Assembly: GCF_047275745.1 (NCBI RefSeq) | Contig: NZ_JBKQWU010000011.1 | Coordinates: forward strand, 38,609-102,608 | DNA: 64,000 nucleotides | Direction of reading: 5' to 3' | Origin: Amaricoccus sp047275745 | Lineage (GTDB): Bacteria; Pseudomonadota; Alphaproteobacteria; Rhodobacterales; Rhodobacteraceae | In this document: positions 7,538-18,082 of the stretch, piece by piece | How positions within the stretch are numbered: the stretch's first letter is position 1 | How the letters are laid out: each line of letters starts with the position of its first letter | Made by a program: the position numbers and the translations under genes | The notes under the pieces: generated by a model | Told to the model about the DNA's origin: nothing | The model's database searches: none | Seen by the model: only the letters and a program-made list of their open reading frames with translations

Positions 7538-8686
7538 TCAGCGCCGCCGCGCCAGCGCCTCGGCGAGCAAGCCGCGCACATCGGCGAGATCGACGTCGCG
7601 CGAGACGAAGGCCGCGCCGATGTCGCGGGCGAGAATGAAGGCGATCCGGCCGTCGCGGACCTTCTTGTCCTGGCCCATCAGCGCGACGAGCGCCTCGGCG
7701 TCGGGAAGCTCGCCGGGGATGTCGGCCAGATCGCGTTTCATGCCCATCCGTTCGAGATGCGCGGCGACCCGGCTCGGCGCCTCCTGCGGGCAGAGACCGA
7801 GACGCGCGGAGAGCGTGAAGGCGAGCAGGCAGCCGATCGCCACCCCCTCGCCGTGCAACAGCCGGTCGGAATAGCCCGTCGCCGCTTCCAGCGCATGGCC
7901 GAAGGTATGGCCGAGGTTCAGAAGCGCGCGGTCGCCCTGCTCCGTCTCGTCCCGCGCGACGATCTCGGCCTTCATCTCGCAGGAGCGCCGCACGGCATGG
8001 GCGCGGGCCGCCCCGTCGCCCGCCGCGAGCGCCGGGCCGTTGGCTTCCAGCCAGCCGAAGAATCCCGCGTCGCCGAGCAGGCCGTATTTCACCACCTCGC
8101 CGTAGCCCGCGAGCAGATCCCGCGGCGGCAGGGTGCCGAGCAGCGCGATATCCGCGAGCACGAGGCGCGGCTGATGGAAGGCGCCGATCAGGTTCTTGCC
8201 CTGCCCGGAATTGATCCCCGTCTTGCCGCCCACCGAGGAATCCACCTGCGCGAGCAGCGTCGTCGGGATCTGGACGAAGCCGACGCCCCGGCGCAGGACC
8301 GCCGCCGCGAAGCCGCCGAGATCGCCGATCACCCCGCCGCCGAAGGCGATCACGAGATCGTCCCGCGCCACTTCGCGCGCGATCAGCCATTCGACCGCGC
8401 GCTCGAGCCCCGGCCAGCCCTTGGTTCCCTCGCCCGCCGGCAATGCGAGCGCCGCGCTCTCGATCCCCGCGCCGTCGAGCGCCGCGGTCAGCCGGTCGAG
8501 ATGCAGCGCCGCGACGCGTTCCTCGGTCAGGATCGCGACCCGGGGTCGGCGCAGCAGCGGCGCGATCGCTTCCCCCGCCGTGTCGAGCAGATCCGCGCCG
8601 ATCCGGATGTCATAGGCGCGCGCGCCGAGCGGCACCCGCACCGTCTCGACGCTCCCGATCCTGGTCGGTTCGACTGGCAAGCTCAT
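7538..8686 (-). CDS. aroB: 3-dehydroquinate synthase
   Basis: AroB (382 residues) converts DAHP to 3-dehydroquinate, the second step of the shikimate pathway, using NAD and zinc. The NAD site GGGVIGDLGGFAAA, the substrate stretch VDSSVGGKTGIN and the metal-site region LNLGHTFGHALE followed by HGEGVAIG are all intact. The ATG overlaps the aroK stop codon by four bases (ATGA), so the two are translationally coupled in the order aroK-aroB. The 295 bp up to the barrel-protein gene contain no further gene I can support. Confidence 0.97.
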   Translation of the reverse strand: MSLPVEPTRIGSVETVRVPLGARAYDIRIGADLLDTAGEAIAPLLRRPRVAILTEERVAALHLDRLTAALDGAGIESAALALPAGEGTKGWPGLERAVEWLIAREVARDDLVIAFGGGVIGDLGGFAAAVLRRGVGFVQIPTTLLAQVDSSVGGKTGINSGQGKNLIGAFHQPRLVLADIALLGTLPPRDLLAGYGEVVKYGLLGDAGFFGWLEANGPALAAGDGAARAHAVRRSCEMKAEIVARDETEQGDRALLNLGHTFGHALEAATGYSDRLLHGEGVAIGCLLAFTLSARLGLCPQEAPSRVAAHLERMGMKRDLADIPGELPDAEALVALMGQDKKVRDGRIAFILARDIGAAFVSRDVDLADVRGLLAEALARRR

Positions 8687-9294
8687 TGCGCGCGCTCCTC
8701 GAAGGTCGCGGGGCGCCCGGCGCGGCCCGCGTCCCATGCCCGGACGGCGCGCACGATTTCCCGCGCCATCCATTCCTGCGTGACGCCCGGGCGGCTGTCG
8801 ACGGTGACATCGGCCTCGGCGTAGATCGGGTAGCGCTTGTCGAGCAGGTCGCCCAGAACGCCCCTCGGGTTCGGCGCCTGCAGGAGCGGCCGACCGGGTC
8901 GGTCGCGGACGCGGTCCCAGAGCAGGTCGAGCTCGGCGCGAATCCAGACCGAGGTGGCGAGCCCGGCGATCGCCTCCCGCGTGCGCGGCTCGATGAAGGC
9001 GCCGCCGCCGGTCGCAAGCACACCGGGCCGTTCCGCCAGCAGCCGCGCGATCACCCGCCGCTCGCCGTCGCGGAACGCGGGCTCGCCCAGCCGGGCGAAG
9101 ATCTCGGAGATCGCCATGCCGGCGGCGCGCTCGATCTCCGCGTCCGAATCGATGAATCCGACGCCGAGCAGGTGGGCGAGCCGCTTGCCCACGCTCGTCT
9201 TGCCCGCGCCCATCAGTCCGACCAGAACGAGCGGCCGGCGCAGCCGCGGGATATCCGTACTCAGCTCCTGCAACAGATCCGTCCCTTCGATCAT
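8683..9294 (-). CDS. aroK: Shikimate kinase
   Basis: AroK (203 residues) phosphorylates shikimate. The Walker A loop GLMGAGKTS is at residues 26-34, the shikimate-binding DSD follows at ~49-51, the GGGAF motif at about residue 96 and the lid arginines in RDRPGRPLL. It is somewhat longer than E. coli AroK through a short N-terminal extension and an Arg-rich C-terminal tail. It is first of a two-gene operon with aroB (ATGA overlap). The divergent small membrane-protein gene begins 140 bp away. Confidence 0.95.
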   Translation of the reverse strand: MIEGTDLLQELSTDIPRLRRPLVLVGLMGAGKTSVGKRLAHLLGVGFIDSDAEIERAAGMAISEIFARLGEPAFRDGERRVIARLLAERPGVLATGGGAFIEPRTREAIAGLATSVWIRAELDLLWDRVRDRPGRPLLQAPNPRGVLGDLLDKRYPIYAEADVTVDSRPGVTQEWMAREIVRAVRAWDAGRAGRPATFEERAQ

Positions 9295-9434
9295 CGCAAT
9301 TGCTGTAGCGTCTTGCCCGGTCTATTGTCCATGGGAGCCGCGCCGATCGGGATCTTCCGGTTTCCATGGCGGATCTGGCGGCGGAACAGGCGACGGAACA
9401 AGCGGCGGGACAGCCGCGCGACCGAGCAGGTGAC

Positions 9435-9563
9435 ATGCGACTATTGATGAAGGCGGTGCTCAGCCTCCTTGTTCTCGGTGCGATCGGCATCGTGGCCTAC
9501 GCGGTCTTCTCCGACCTGCCGGCCCCGAGCGAACCGGTCGAACTGCCGGTGACGTCGAAGTGA
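9435..9563 (+). CDS. Small single-pass membrane protein between aroK and xerD
   Basis: A 42-residue protein with one transmembrane segment (about residues 4-24, LLMKAVLSLLVLGAIGIVAY) and a short Pro/Glu-rich periplasmic tail. An ATG 23 codons upstream would add a polar stretch; I prefer 9435 because GAGCAGGTG precedes it. Its stop overlaps the GTG start of the next gene (GTGA), so the two are coupled. Function unknown; the position between aroK and xerD is shared by small unannotated genes in related bacteria, as far as I recall. Confidence 0.6.
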   Translation: MRLLMKAVLSLLVLGAIGIVAYAVFSDLPAPSEPVELPVTSK

Positions 9564-11167
9564 ACCCTCGCGGCGCGCGCCTCGTCCTCATCGCCTGCGG
9601 GGCTCTCACGCTCGGCCCCGCGGCCGCGCAGGAGCCGCGCTCGGCCATCCCCTGGCTCTCCGAGAGCATCATGACCGGCGCCCCGCCGCCACCCGCCCGC
9701 GGCGACGCGCCGATGGACCCGGCCGATCCGGACGCGATCACCGTCGTGCCGCTCGGCGACATCAGCCGCGACGCGGTCGGCCTGCTCACGCCGGCCCGGA
9801 CCGGTTTCCCGCGCGACCTCTGGGGCGGGCCGCCCGTCGCCGAGGCACGGAACATGGTGCTCGACAAGGGCGGCGCGGGCGTGCCCGCCGCGATCGGGCT
9901 GTTCCGCGAGGTGCTGCTCGCCGAGGCGGACCCTCCACCGGGTTCCGACGGCAGTTCGTCGCTTCTCATCGCACGGATCGACCGTTTGCTCGGCATGGGC
10001 GCGCTCGACGAGGCGGAAGCGCTGGTCGAGGCGGCGGGGCCGAATTCGCCGGAACTCTTCCGGCGCTGGTTCGACCTCGGCCTGTTGCTCGACCGCGCCG
10101 AACCGCCCTGCGAGGCGCTGAAGGGCAATCCCTCGCTCTCGCCGACGCTGCCCGCGCGGGTCTTCTGCCTCGCGCGGGGCGGCGACTGGAACGCGGCGGA
10201 GATCACGCTCACGCTGGGCGGTGGCGTCGGCTCGATCTCAGAGGCGCAGGAGCATCTGCTGGCGCGATTCCTCGACCCGGTGCTCTTCGAGGAGGAGCCC
10301 GACCCGCCAGTCCCCGATCCGCTGACGCCGCTCGATTTCCTGCTGCGCGAGGCCGTCGGCCTGCCCCGGCCGCCCGGGCCGCTGCCGCTCGCCTTCCTGC
10401 GCGGCGATCTCGCCGAACACGCGCCGATGCGGGCACGGATCGACGCCTCGGAGCGGCTCTGGCTCGCCGGATCGCTCCCGGCGCCCGGCCTTCTCGACGC
10501 CTATCGCGGCGGCGAGCCCGCGGCTTCCGGCGGGGTCTGGGACCGGGCACGCGCGGTTCAGGCGCTGGACGCGGCGCTGGACCAGGGCTACGCGGACGCG
10601 GTCGACGAGGCGCTGATCGCGGCGGACGATGCCCTGAGCGCGCGGGGCCTGCGCGTCGCGCTAGCCGAGGGTTATGCCGGCGCGCTCCGCGTCACCAACC
10701 CGTCGGTGCTTTCGGAGGCCGCGCGGGCGCGGCTCGTCGAACTGCTGCTGCTTGGCGGCGAGACCGAAGCCGCGGCGGAAGCGGCCAGCGGCCTCGGAGA
10801 CCCGCGGCTCGCCGCGCTGGTCGGGCTCGCCGCCGGACGCGCCACCGGGGAAGCCACGGGGAACGCCGGCACCCGGAGCGCCGGGGGCACCGGGCCCGCC
10901 CCGTCGCCGCCCGAACGGCTCAGCGCGGCGCGCGCCGGGCTGACGGAGAAGGCTCCCCTCGACGATCGCGAATCCCGGCTCGCCGATCTCGCCGAGTCCG
11001 GGAAGATCGGCGGCGCGATCCTCGAATCGCTCGATCTCGTCCTCGCCGGAGCCGACACCGACCCGGCCTCGCTCCGCGCGGCGCTGTTCGGGCTTCGCGC
11101 CGCCGGTGAGGAAGCGGTCGCGCGCCAGATCGCGCTGCAGACGCTGCTGGCGCGGCCGGCGGGCTGA
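9560..11167 (+). CDS. Exported helical-repeat-like protein of unknown function
   Basis: A 535-residue Ala/Leu-rich protein starting at GTG 9560, coupled to the preceding small membrane protein by a 4-bp overlap. Residues 1-24 form a signal peptide (cleavage at AAAQEP). The mature chain has many helix pairs of the kind LIARIDRLLGMGALDEAEALVEAAG, which read like TPR/SEL1-type repeats but without a clean consensus. About 50 residues near 420-470 are Gly/Thr/Pro-rich linker. xerD starts 11 bp downstream, so all three are probably one transcript. No enzymatic motif is visible; a periplasmic scaffold or lipoprotein-like partner is a guess. Confidence 0.75.
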   Translation: MNPRGARLVLIACGALTLGPAAAQEPRSAIPWLSESIMTGAPPPPARGDAPMDPADPDAITVVPLGDISRDAVGLLTPARTGFPRDLWGGPPVAEARNMVLDKGGAGVPAAIGLFREVLLAEADPPPGSDGSSSLLIARIDRLLGMGALDEAEALVEAAGPNSPELFRRWFDLGLLLDRAEPPCEALKGNPSLSPTLPARVFCLARGGDWNAAEITLTLGGGVGSISEAQEHLLARFLDPVLFEEEPDPPVPDPLTPLDFLLREAVGLPRPPGPLPLAFLRGDLAEHAPMRARIDASERLWLAGSLPAPGLLDAYRGGEPAASGGVWDRARAVQALDAALDQGYADAVDEALIAADDALSARGLRVALAEGYAGALRVTNPSVLSEAARARLVELLLLGGETEAAAEAASGLGDPRLAALVGLAAGRATGEATGNAGTRSAGGTGPAPSPPERLSAARAGLTEKAPLDDRESRLADLAESGKIGGAILESLDLVLAGADTDPASLRAALFGLRAAGEEAVARQIALQTLLARPAG

Positions 11168-11178
11168 GGGAGGCGCGG

Positions 11179-12153
11179 ATGTCACAGACCTGGCTGCCGC
11201 GCTTTCTCGAAGCCATCCAGGCAGAGCGCGACGCGGCGCGCAACACCGTCCTCTCCTATGCCCGCGACATCGAGGATTTCACCGCGTTCCTCACCGGGCG
11301 GGAGCGGGATCTCACCTCGGCCGGGCGTGCCGAGATCGAAGCCTATATCGTCGATCTCGAAGCCCGCGGCATGGCGCGGGCGACGCGCGCGCGCCGGCTC
11401 TCCGCGATCCGGCAGCTCTATCGCTTCGCCTATCTCGAGGGCTGGCGCCCGGACGATCCGGCGGCGCCGGTCAAGGGGCCGAAGCGCGCCCGCGCCCTGC
11501 CTCGGCAGCTCGACGAGGATGCGATCGACCGGCTCATCGAAGCGGCGGACCGCTTCGCCCGGGACGAGCCGCAGCGGCGGCGCGACATCTGCCTGCTGCA
11601 ACTGCTCTATGCGACGGGCCTGCGGGTGACCGAACTCGTGTCGCTGCCGGTCGCGGCGGTCCGGGGAGACCCCCGGATGATCCTCGTCCGCGGCAAGGGC
11701 GGCAAGGAACGGATGGTGCCGCTCTCGCCACCCGCGCGGGAAGCCATCACGGCATGGCTGGAACTCCGCGACGCCGCCGACGCGGCGCAGGCCGCGCGGA
11801 GCCACCGCGCGGGGTCCCCGTTCCTGTTCCCCGCCCGGGGCAAGCTTGGCCATCTCGGGCGCGAGACCTTCTTCGTGCGCCTGAAGGATCTCGCCCGGGC
11901 CGCGGGCCTCGACCCGGCGGCGGTGTCGCCCCATGCGCTGCGGCATTCCTTCGCGACGCATCTTCTCGCCAATGGCGCGGATCTGCGCGTGATCCAGATG
12001 CTTCTCGGCCATGCCAGCATCGCGACGACCGAGGTCTATACCCATATCCTCGAGACGCGGATGCGCGAACTGGTGCTGGAGCACCATCCGCTCGCGAAGG
12101 AGCCGGACAAGGCCGAGGCGCGCGACCCGGTCCCGTCCGAGGAGGCGGACTGA
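11179..12153 (+). CDS. xerD: Tyrosine recombinase XerD (or XerC)
   Basis: A 324-residue site-specific recombinase that, with its paralogue, resolves chromosome dimers at dif. It has an N-terminal SAM-like core-binding domain (residues ~5-90) and the catalytic domain with the full set of residues: Arg149 (ATGLRVTEL), Lys173 (RGKGGKERMV), His252 and Arg255 (HALRHSFATH), His278 (LLGHAS) and the nucleophile Tyr287 (TTEVYTHI). The spacing and the absence of nearby att sites argue for a housekeeping Xer protein, not a prophage integrase. XerC versus XerD cannot be separated with certainty by eye; the C-terminal acidic tail of ~20 residues is slightly long. Confidence 0.88.
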   Translation: MSQTWLPRFLEAIQAERDAARNTVLSYARDIEDFTAFLTGRERDLTSAGRAEIEAYIVDLEARGMARATRARRLSAIRQLYRFAYLEGWRPDDPAAPVKGPKRARALPRQLDEDAIDRLIEAADRFARDEPQRRRDICLLQLLYATGLRVTELVSLPVAAVRGDPRMILVRGKGGKERMVPLSPPAREAITAWLELRDAADAAQAARSHRAGSPFLFPARGKLGHLGRETFFVRLKDLARAAGLDPAAVSPHALRHSFATHLLANGADLRVIQMLLGHASIATTEVYTHILETRMRELVLEHHPLAKEPDKAEARDPVPSEEAD

Positions 12154-12200
12154 TCCCGCGCCGCGCGGCGCCGATCACTTTTGGCGATCACTCGCGGCGT

Positions 12201-12974
12201 TCATTTTCGGCCGGGCACCTTCACCGCGAGCGCCCGCACGATGCCATGGAGCGTGCGGATGTCCGCGTCCGTCAGCGGCGCGCGGCGAAACAGGTTCTCA
12301 AGGTTCGCGACCATGTTCGGCCGCTTGTGCTCGGGGAAGAAGAAGCCAACCGCGTCGAGCCGGCCCACCAGATGCTCGAGGAACTTCTCCACCTCCACCC
12401 GCGTCGCCCGTTCGGTCCCGGCGAGCGCATAGGTCGCGGGCGGCGTCGCATCGGCCTGGCGCATCCATTCATAGGCGATGAGCAGCGCGGTCTGGCCGAG
12501 GTTGAGCGAGGCGAATTCCGGGTTCACCGGCACGGTGATGACCGCGTTCGACCGCACGATATCGCTGTTCTCGAGCCCGGCGCGCTCGGGCCCGAAGAGC
12601 ACGCCCACGCGCTCGCCCGCCGCGATCATCGCCCGCGCCTCCGCCATCGCCCGCGCCGGTGTCATCACGGTGCGCGTCAGCGCCCGCTCCCGCGCGGTGG
12701 TCGCGAAGACGAAGGAGAGATCGGCGCAGGCGGCATTGGTGGTCTCGAAGACCCCGACCCGGTCGAGCACCCGCGCCGCCCCGCTCGCCATCGCCTCGGC
12801 CTTCGGATTGGGCCAGCCGTCGCGCGGCGCGACGAGCCGCATCCGGTCGAGCCCGAAGTTCCACATCGCCCGCGCGGCGGCGCCAATGTTCTCGCCCATT
12901 TGCGGCGCGACCAGCACGAAGACCGGTCCCGCGCCGGGCGCCGCGCTCATCTTGCTCTCGTCGGTTTCGCTCAC
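12201..12974 (-). CDS. trmJ: tRNA/rRNA 2'-O-methyltransferase, TrmJ-like (SPOUT)
   Basis: A SPOUT-superfamily RNA methyltransferase of the TrmJ subfamily, which 2'-O-methylates nucleotide 32 of tRNAs. Motif 1 is VLVAPQMGENIGAAARAMWNFG, given here as its first and last parts VLVAPQMGEN and ARAMWNFG. The trefoil-knot SAM site is FGPERAGLEN plus VPVNPEFASLNLGQ. I chose GTG 12974 (257 residues) because GGGAGCGAC lies upstream; an ATG eight codons inside and one 16 codons outside are alternatives. Convergent with xerD and divergent from icd. Confidence 0.85.
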   Translation of the reverse strand: MSETDESKMSAAPGAGPVFVLVAPQMGENIGAAARAMWNFGLDRMRLVAPRDGWPNPKAEAMASGAARVLDRVGVFETTNAACADLSFVFATTARERALTRTVMTPARAMAEARAMIAAGERVGVLFGPERAGLENSDIVRSNAVITVPVNPEFASLNLGQTALLIAYEWMRQADATPPATYALAGTERATRVEVEKFLEHLVGRLDAVGFFFPEHKRPNMVANLENLFRRAPLTDADIRTLHGIVRALAVKVPGRK

Positions 12975-13052
12975 GCCGTCGCTCCCTCTCGCCGGTGGCG
13001 GTGATACGCGCTGGAGCGGCATCCGGCAAGGTCGCCACGGAATGAGGTATGC

Positions 13053-13066
13053 GACGGTATACCGTC
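13053..13066. promoter_or_regulatory. 14-bp perfect palindrome upstream of icd
   Basis: GACGGTATACCGTC is an exact 14-base palindrome, 71 bp before the icd start and 78 bp before the trmJ start on the other strand. The centre GGTATACC resembles operators of GntR/FadR-type regulators. It is followed by a T-rich stretch. No regulator gene lies beside it, so the binding protein is unknown. Confidence 0.45.
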
Positions 13067-13137
13067 TTTTCTTGCGCCGCGTTATGGGCTAGGCAGCGAA
13101 GGATTGACGCGTACCGAAACCCCGGAAGGATAGCTTC

Positions 13138-14349
13138 ATGAGCAAGATCAAAGTCGCCAACCCGGTCGTCGAACTCGACGGCGACGAGATGACCCGGATC
13201 ATCTGGGACTTCATCAAGAAGAAGCTCATCCTCCCCTATCTCGACATCGACCTGAAGTATTACGACCTCGGCATCGAGGAGCGTGACCGCACCAGCGACC
13301 AGATCACGGTCGACGCGGCCAATGCCATCAAGGAGTACGGCGTCGGCGTCAAATGCGCGACCATCACCCCCGACGAGGCGCGGGTCGAGGAATTCGGCCT
13401 GAAGGAGATGTACCGCTCGCCGAACGGCACGATCCGCAACATCCTCGGCGGCGTGATCTTCCGCCAGCCGATCATCTGCAAGAACGTCCCGCGCCTCGTC
13501 CCCGGCTGGACCAAGCCGATCGTCGTCGGCCGTCACGCCTTCGGCGACCAGTACCGCGCCACCGATTTCCGCTTCCCCGGAAAGGGCAAGCTCACGATCA
13601 AGTTCGTGGGCGAGGACGGCGAGACCATCGAGCGCGAGGTGTTCAATGCGCCGGGCTCCGGTGTCACGATGGCGATGTACAATCTCGACCAGTCGATCAT
13701 CGACTTCGCCCGCGCCTCGATGAACTACTCGCTGAACCTCGGCTGGCCGCTCTACCTCTCGACCAAGAACACGATCCTGAAAGCCTATGACGGGCGCTTC
13801 AAGGATCTGTTCCAGAAGGTCTACGAAGAGGAATTCGCCGACAAGTTCAAGGCGAAGGGCATCACCTACGAGCACCGGCTGATCGACGACATGGTCGCTG
13901 CGGCGCTGAAGTGGTCGGGCGGCTACGTCTGGGCCTGCAAGAACTACGACGGCGACGTGCAGTCGGATACCGTCGCCCAGGGCTTCGGCTCCCTCGGCCT
14001 CATGACTTCGGTCCTGATGACGCCCGATGGCAAGACGGTCGAGGCCGAAGCCGCGCATGGTACCGTCACGCGGCACTACCGCGAGCATCAGAAGGGCAAC
14101 GAGACCTCGACCAACTCGGTCGCCTCGATCTACGCCTGGACGGGCGGCCTGAAGCACCGGGCGAAGCTCGACGACAACGCGGAACTGCTGAACTTCGCCG
14201 AGACGCTCGACAAGGTCGTCGTCGACACGGTGGAATCGGGCTTCATGACCAAGGACCTCGCGCTCCTCGTCGGCCCGGACCAGAAGTGGCTGACGACGAC
14301 GGGCTTCCTCGAGAAGGTCGACGAGAACCTGAACAAGGCGCTCGCCTGA
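13138..14349 (+). CDS. icd: Isocitrate dehydrogenase (NADP+)
   Basis: A 403-residue homodimeric NADP-dependent isocitrate dehydrogenase of the type shared by alphaproteobacteria and eukaryotes, oxidising isocitrate to 2-oxoglutarate in the TCA cycle. The start (KVANPVVELDGDEMTRIIW), the substrate stretch SPNGTIRNILGG, the metal-binding region YDGDVQSDTVAQGFGS and AAHGTVTRHYREHQKG are all intact. 2-Oxoglutarate is the signal read by GlnB, encoded 22 kb away. A hairpin without a U-tract follows the stop. Confidence 0.97.
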   Translation: MSKIKVANPVVELDGDEMTRIIWDFIKKKLILPYLDIDLKYYDLGIEERDRTSDQITVDAANAIKEYGVGVKCATITPDEARVEEFGLKEMYRSPNGTIRNILGGVIFRQPIICKNVPRLVPGWTKPIVVGRHAFGDQYRATDFRFPGKGKLTIKFVGEDGETIEREVFNAPGSGVTMAMYNLDQSIIDFARASMNYSLNLGWPLYLSTKNTILKAYDGRFKDLFQKVYEEEFADKFKAKGITYEHRLIDDMVAAALKWSGGYVWACKNYDGDVQSDTVAQGFGSLGLMTSVLMTPDGKTVEAEAAHGTVTRHYREHQKGNETSTNSVASIYAWTGGLKHRAKLDDNAELLNFAETLDKVVVDTVESGFMTKDLALLVGPDQKWLTTTGFLEKVDENLNKALA

Positions 14350-14370
14350 CATCGCGGACGCGCCCGGAAC

Positions 14371-14396
14371 CGTTCGGCGCCTCCGGGCGCCGGACG
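14371..14396 (+). terminator. Hairpin after icd
   Basis: An 11-bp stem (CGTTCGGCGCC with GGCGCCGGACG, one G-U pair) closes a TCCG loop 21 bp after the icd stop codon. No T-run follows, so this is a terminator-like or 3'-end-stabilising hairpin and not a classic intrinsic terminator. Confidence 0.5.
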
Positions 14397-14842
14397 ATGT
14401 TCCGGGGACACGACAGGCTGGTGTTGAAATCGTCGGGCGAAGGCGATCTGGCGACTGGCTCGCCCCGCGTCAGTTGTACCTGACTGCGTGATCTCATCGG
14501 CCAACCCGGCTCGCCCCGGGCGGGACCGCCAATCTCGCGCGGGGCACGACTGTTCTGGCCGGCGCCGCGGGACCGGAACCCTTCGCGGTCGCCCGACCGC
14601 CCTCCGATCCTGTTCCCTACGGACATCGCGGCGGTGAAGCCGTGACGCCGATGCCAAAGCCTCATCCAGCAACGCGCTGAGCCGAGCCGAGCCGAGCCGA
14701 GCCGAGCGTGGACACCGGCATCCCGGCGCGCCACTGGAATTTGCGCCGCGCTCGCGGGATCGTAGCGACGGCCGCGGTGCGCGGGCATCGCTCAGGGACG
14801 GCCCCAATCCGCCGGGCCGCGCCACCGGGTTCCGCCCAAGCG
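14397..14842. other. 446-bp gene-free stretch between icd and the DUF1330 gene
   Basis: I see no gene I can support here. Open frames on both strands are Arg/Ser-rich and have no ribosome-binding site or family resemblance. The only ordered feature is a run of five GAGCC units at 14679-14703, followed by GAGCG. A GGGCGA/TCGCCC pair (about 14434-14466) could form a weak hairpin. No tRNA or known small-RNA shape is visible. Confidence 0.6.
14679..14703. repeat. (GAGCC)x5 microsatellite
   Basis: Five perfect tandem copies of GAGCC, in non-coding DNA between icd and the DUF1330 gene. It lies outside any gene, so it is probably just replication slippage. Copy number could serve as a strain marker. 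Confidence 0.9.
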
Positions 14843-15133
14843 TTACTCCGGAAGACCCTCGACGATCACGAGCTCGCGCACCGAGGCGTCCTTCGCGAAG
14901 GCCAGGGCTTCCTGGTACCCAGGCGAGTGATAGCAGGCCTCGGCCGCCTCCAGCGTATCGAAGACGATCACCACGTTGCGCGGCCGATCTTCACCCTCGA
15001 GCTGCCTGCGGCGGCCGCCGCGGGCGAGGAAACGGCCGCCGCTCGCCTCGATCGCGGGACCGGCGCGCCGGGCATATTCGCCATAGGCCGCCTCGTCGGT
15101 GACGCTGACATGGGCGATCCAGTAAGCAGGCAT
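14843..15133 (-). CDS. DUF1330 family protein
   Basis: A 96-residue protein of the DUF1330 family, a small dimeric alpha/beta-barrel (ferredoxin-like) fold without assigned activity. Typical features are the opening PAYWIAHVSVTD, the central ASGGRFLARGG, and the strand-helix NVVIVFDTLEAAEACYHSPGYQEA. ATG 15133 is preceded by GGAGAGTACC. It starts 11 bp after the alaS stop and is probably co-transcribed with it. Confidence 0.88.
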   Translation of the reverse strand: MPAYWIAHVSVTDEAAYGEYARRAGPAIEASGGRFLARGGRRRQLEGEDRPRNVVIVFDTLEAAEACYHSPGYQEALAFAKDASVRELVIVEGLPE

Positions 15134-15144
15134 GGTACTCTCCG

Positions 15145-17811
<2,667 letters not shown>

Positions 17812-18063
17812 CGGTTTCTCGCAAGCAGGATGGGCGCGGCGCGGATGCCGCCCGTGACCGCCACGGTTAGCCTTCCCGCGCGGCGGAGTCCATCGCATCC
17901 CTCGGCCGTCTTCGAGGCGATGGGCGCCGGGGATCACCGCTGCGCGCCGGCTCCGGGGAGGAGTGACTCGGAACACCGCTCCGGGAACCGAACCCCTACC
18001 GTTGCCCCCGGCCGCGCACCGCCGTGGTTTGCGAATGGGGGCGAGCCTCCCGCCCCCTTTCCC

Positions 18064-18076
18064 GCGACGGCGTCGC
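18064..18076 (-). terminator. Weak hairpin after recA
   Basis: GCGAC and GTCGC form a 5-bp stem around a 3-base loop, 7 bp past the recA stop. No T-run follows. It may help end recA transcripts, but the support is thin. The rest of the 271-bp gap to alaS shows nothing else I recognise. Confidence 0.25.
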
Positions 18077-18082
18077 TTCGCC

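Noticed and set aside
11179..12153. The tyrosine recombinase as an integrase marking a genomic island.
   Set aside because: It has the Xer layout, sits among housekeeping genes, and no att repeats, tRNA or phage genes are near.
14679..14703. Tandem GAGCC units as a possible CRISPR or regulatory array.
   Set aside because: Five 5-bp units without spacers are a plain microsatellite.
14397..14842. The 446-bp gap after icd as a transposon relic or ncRNA gene.
   Set aside because: No terminal inverted repeats, no recognisable transposase remnant and no compact RNA fold could be supported by eye.
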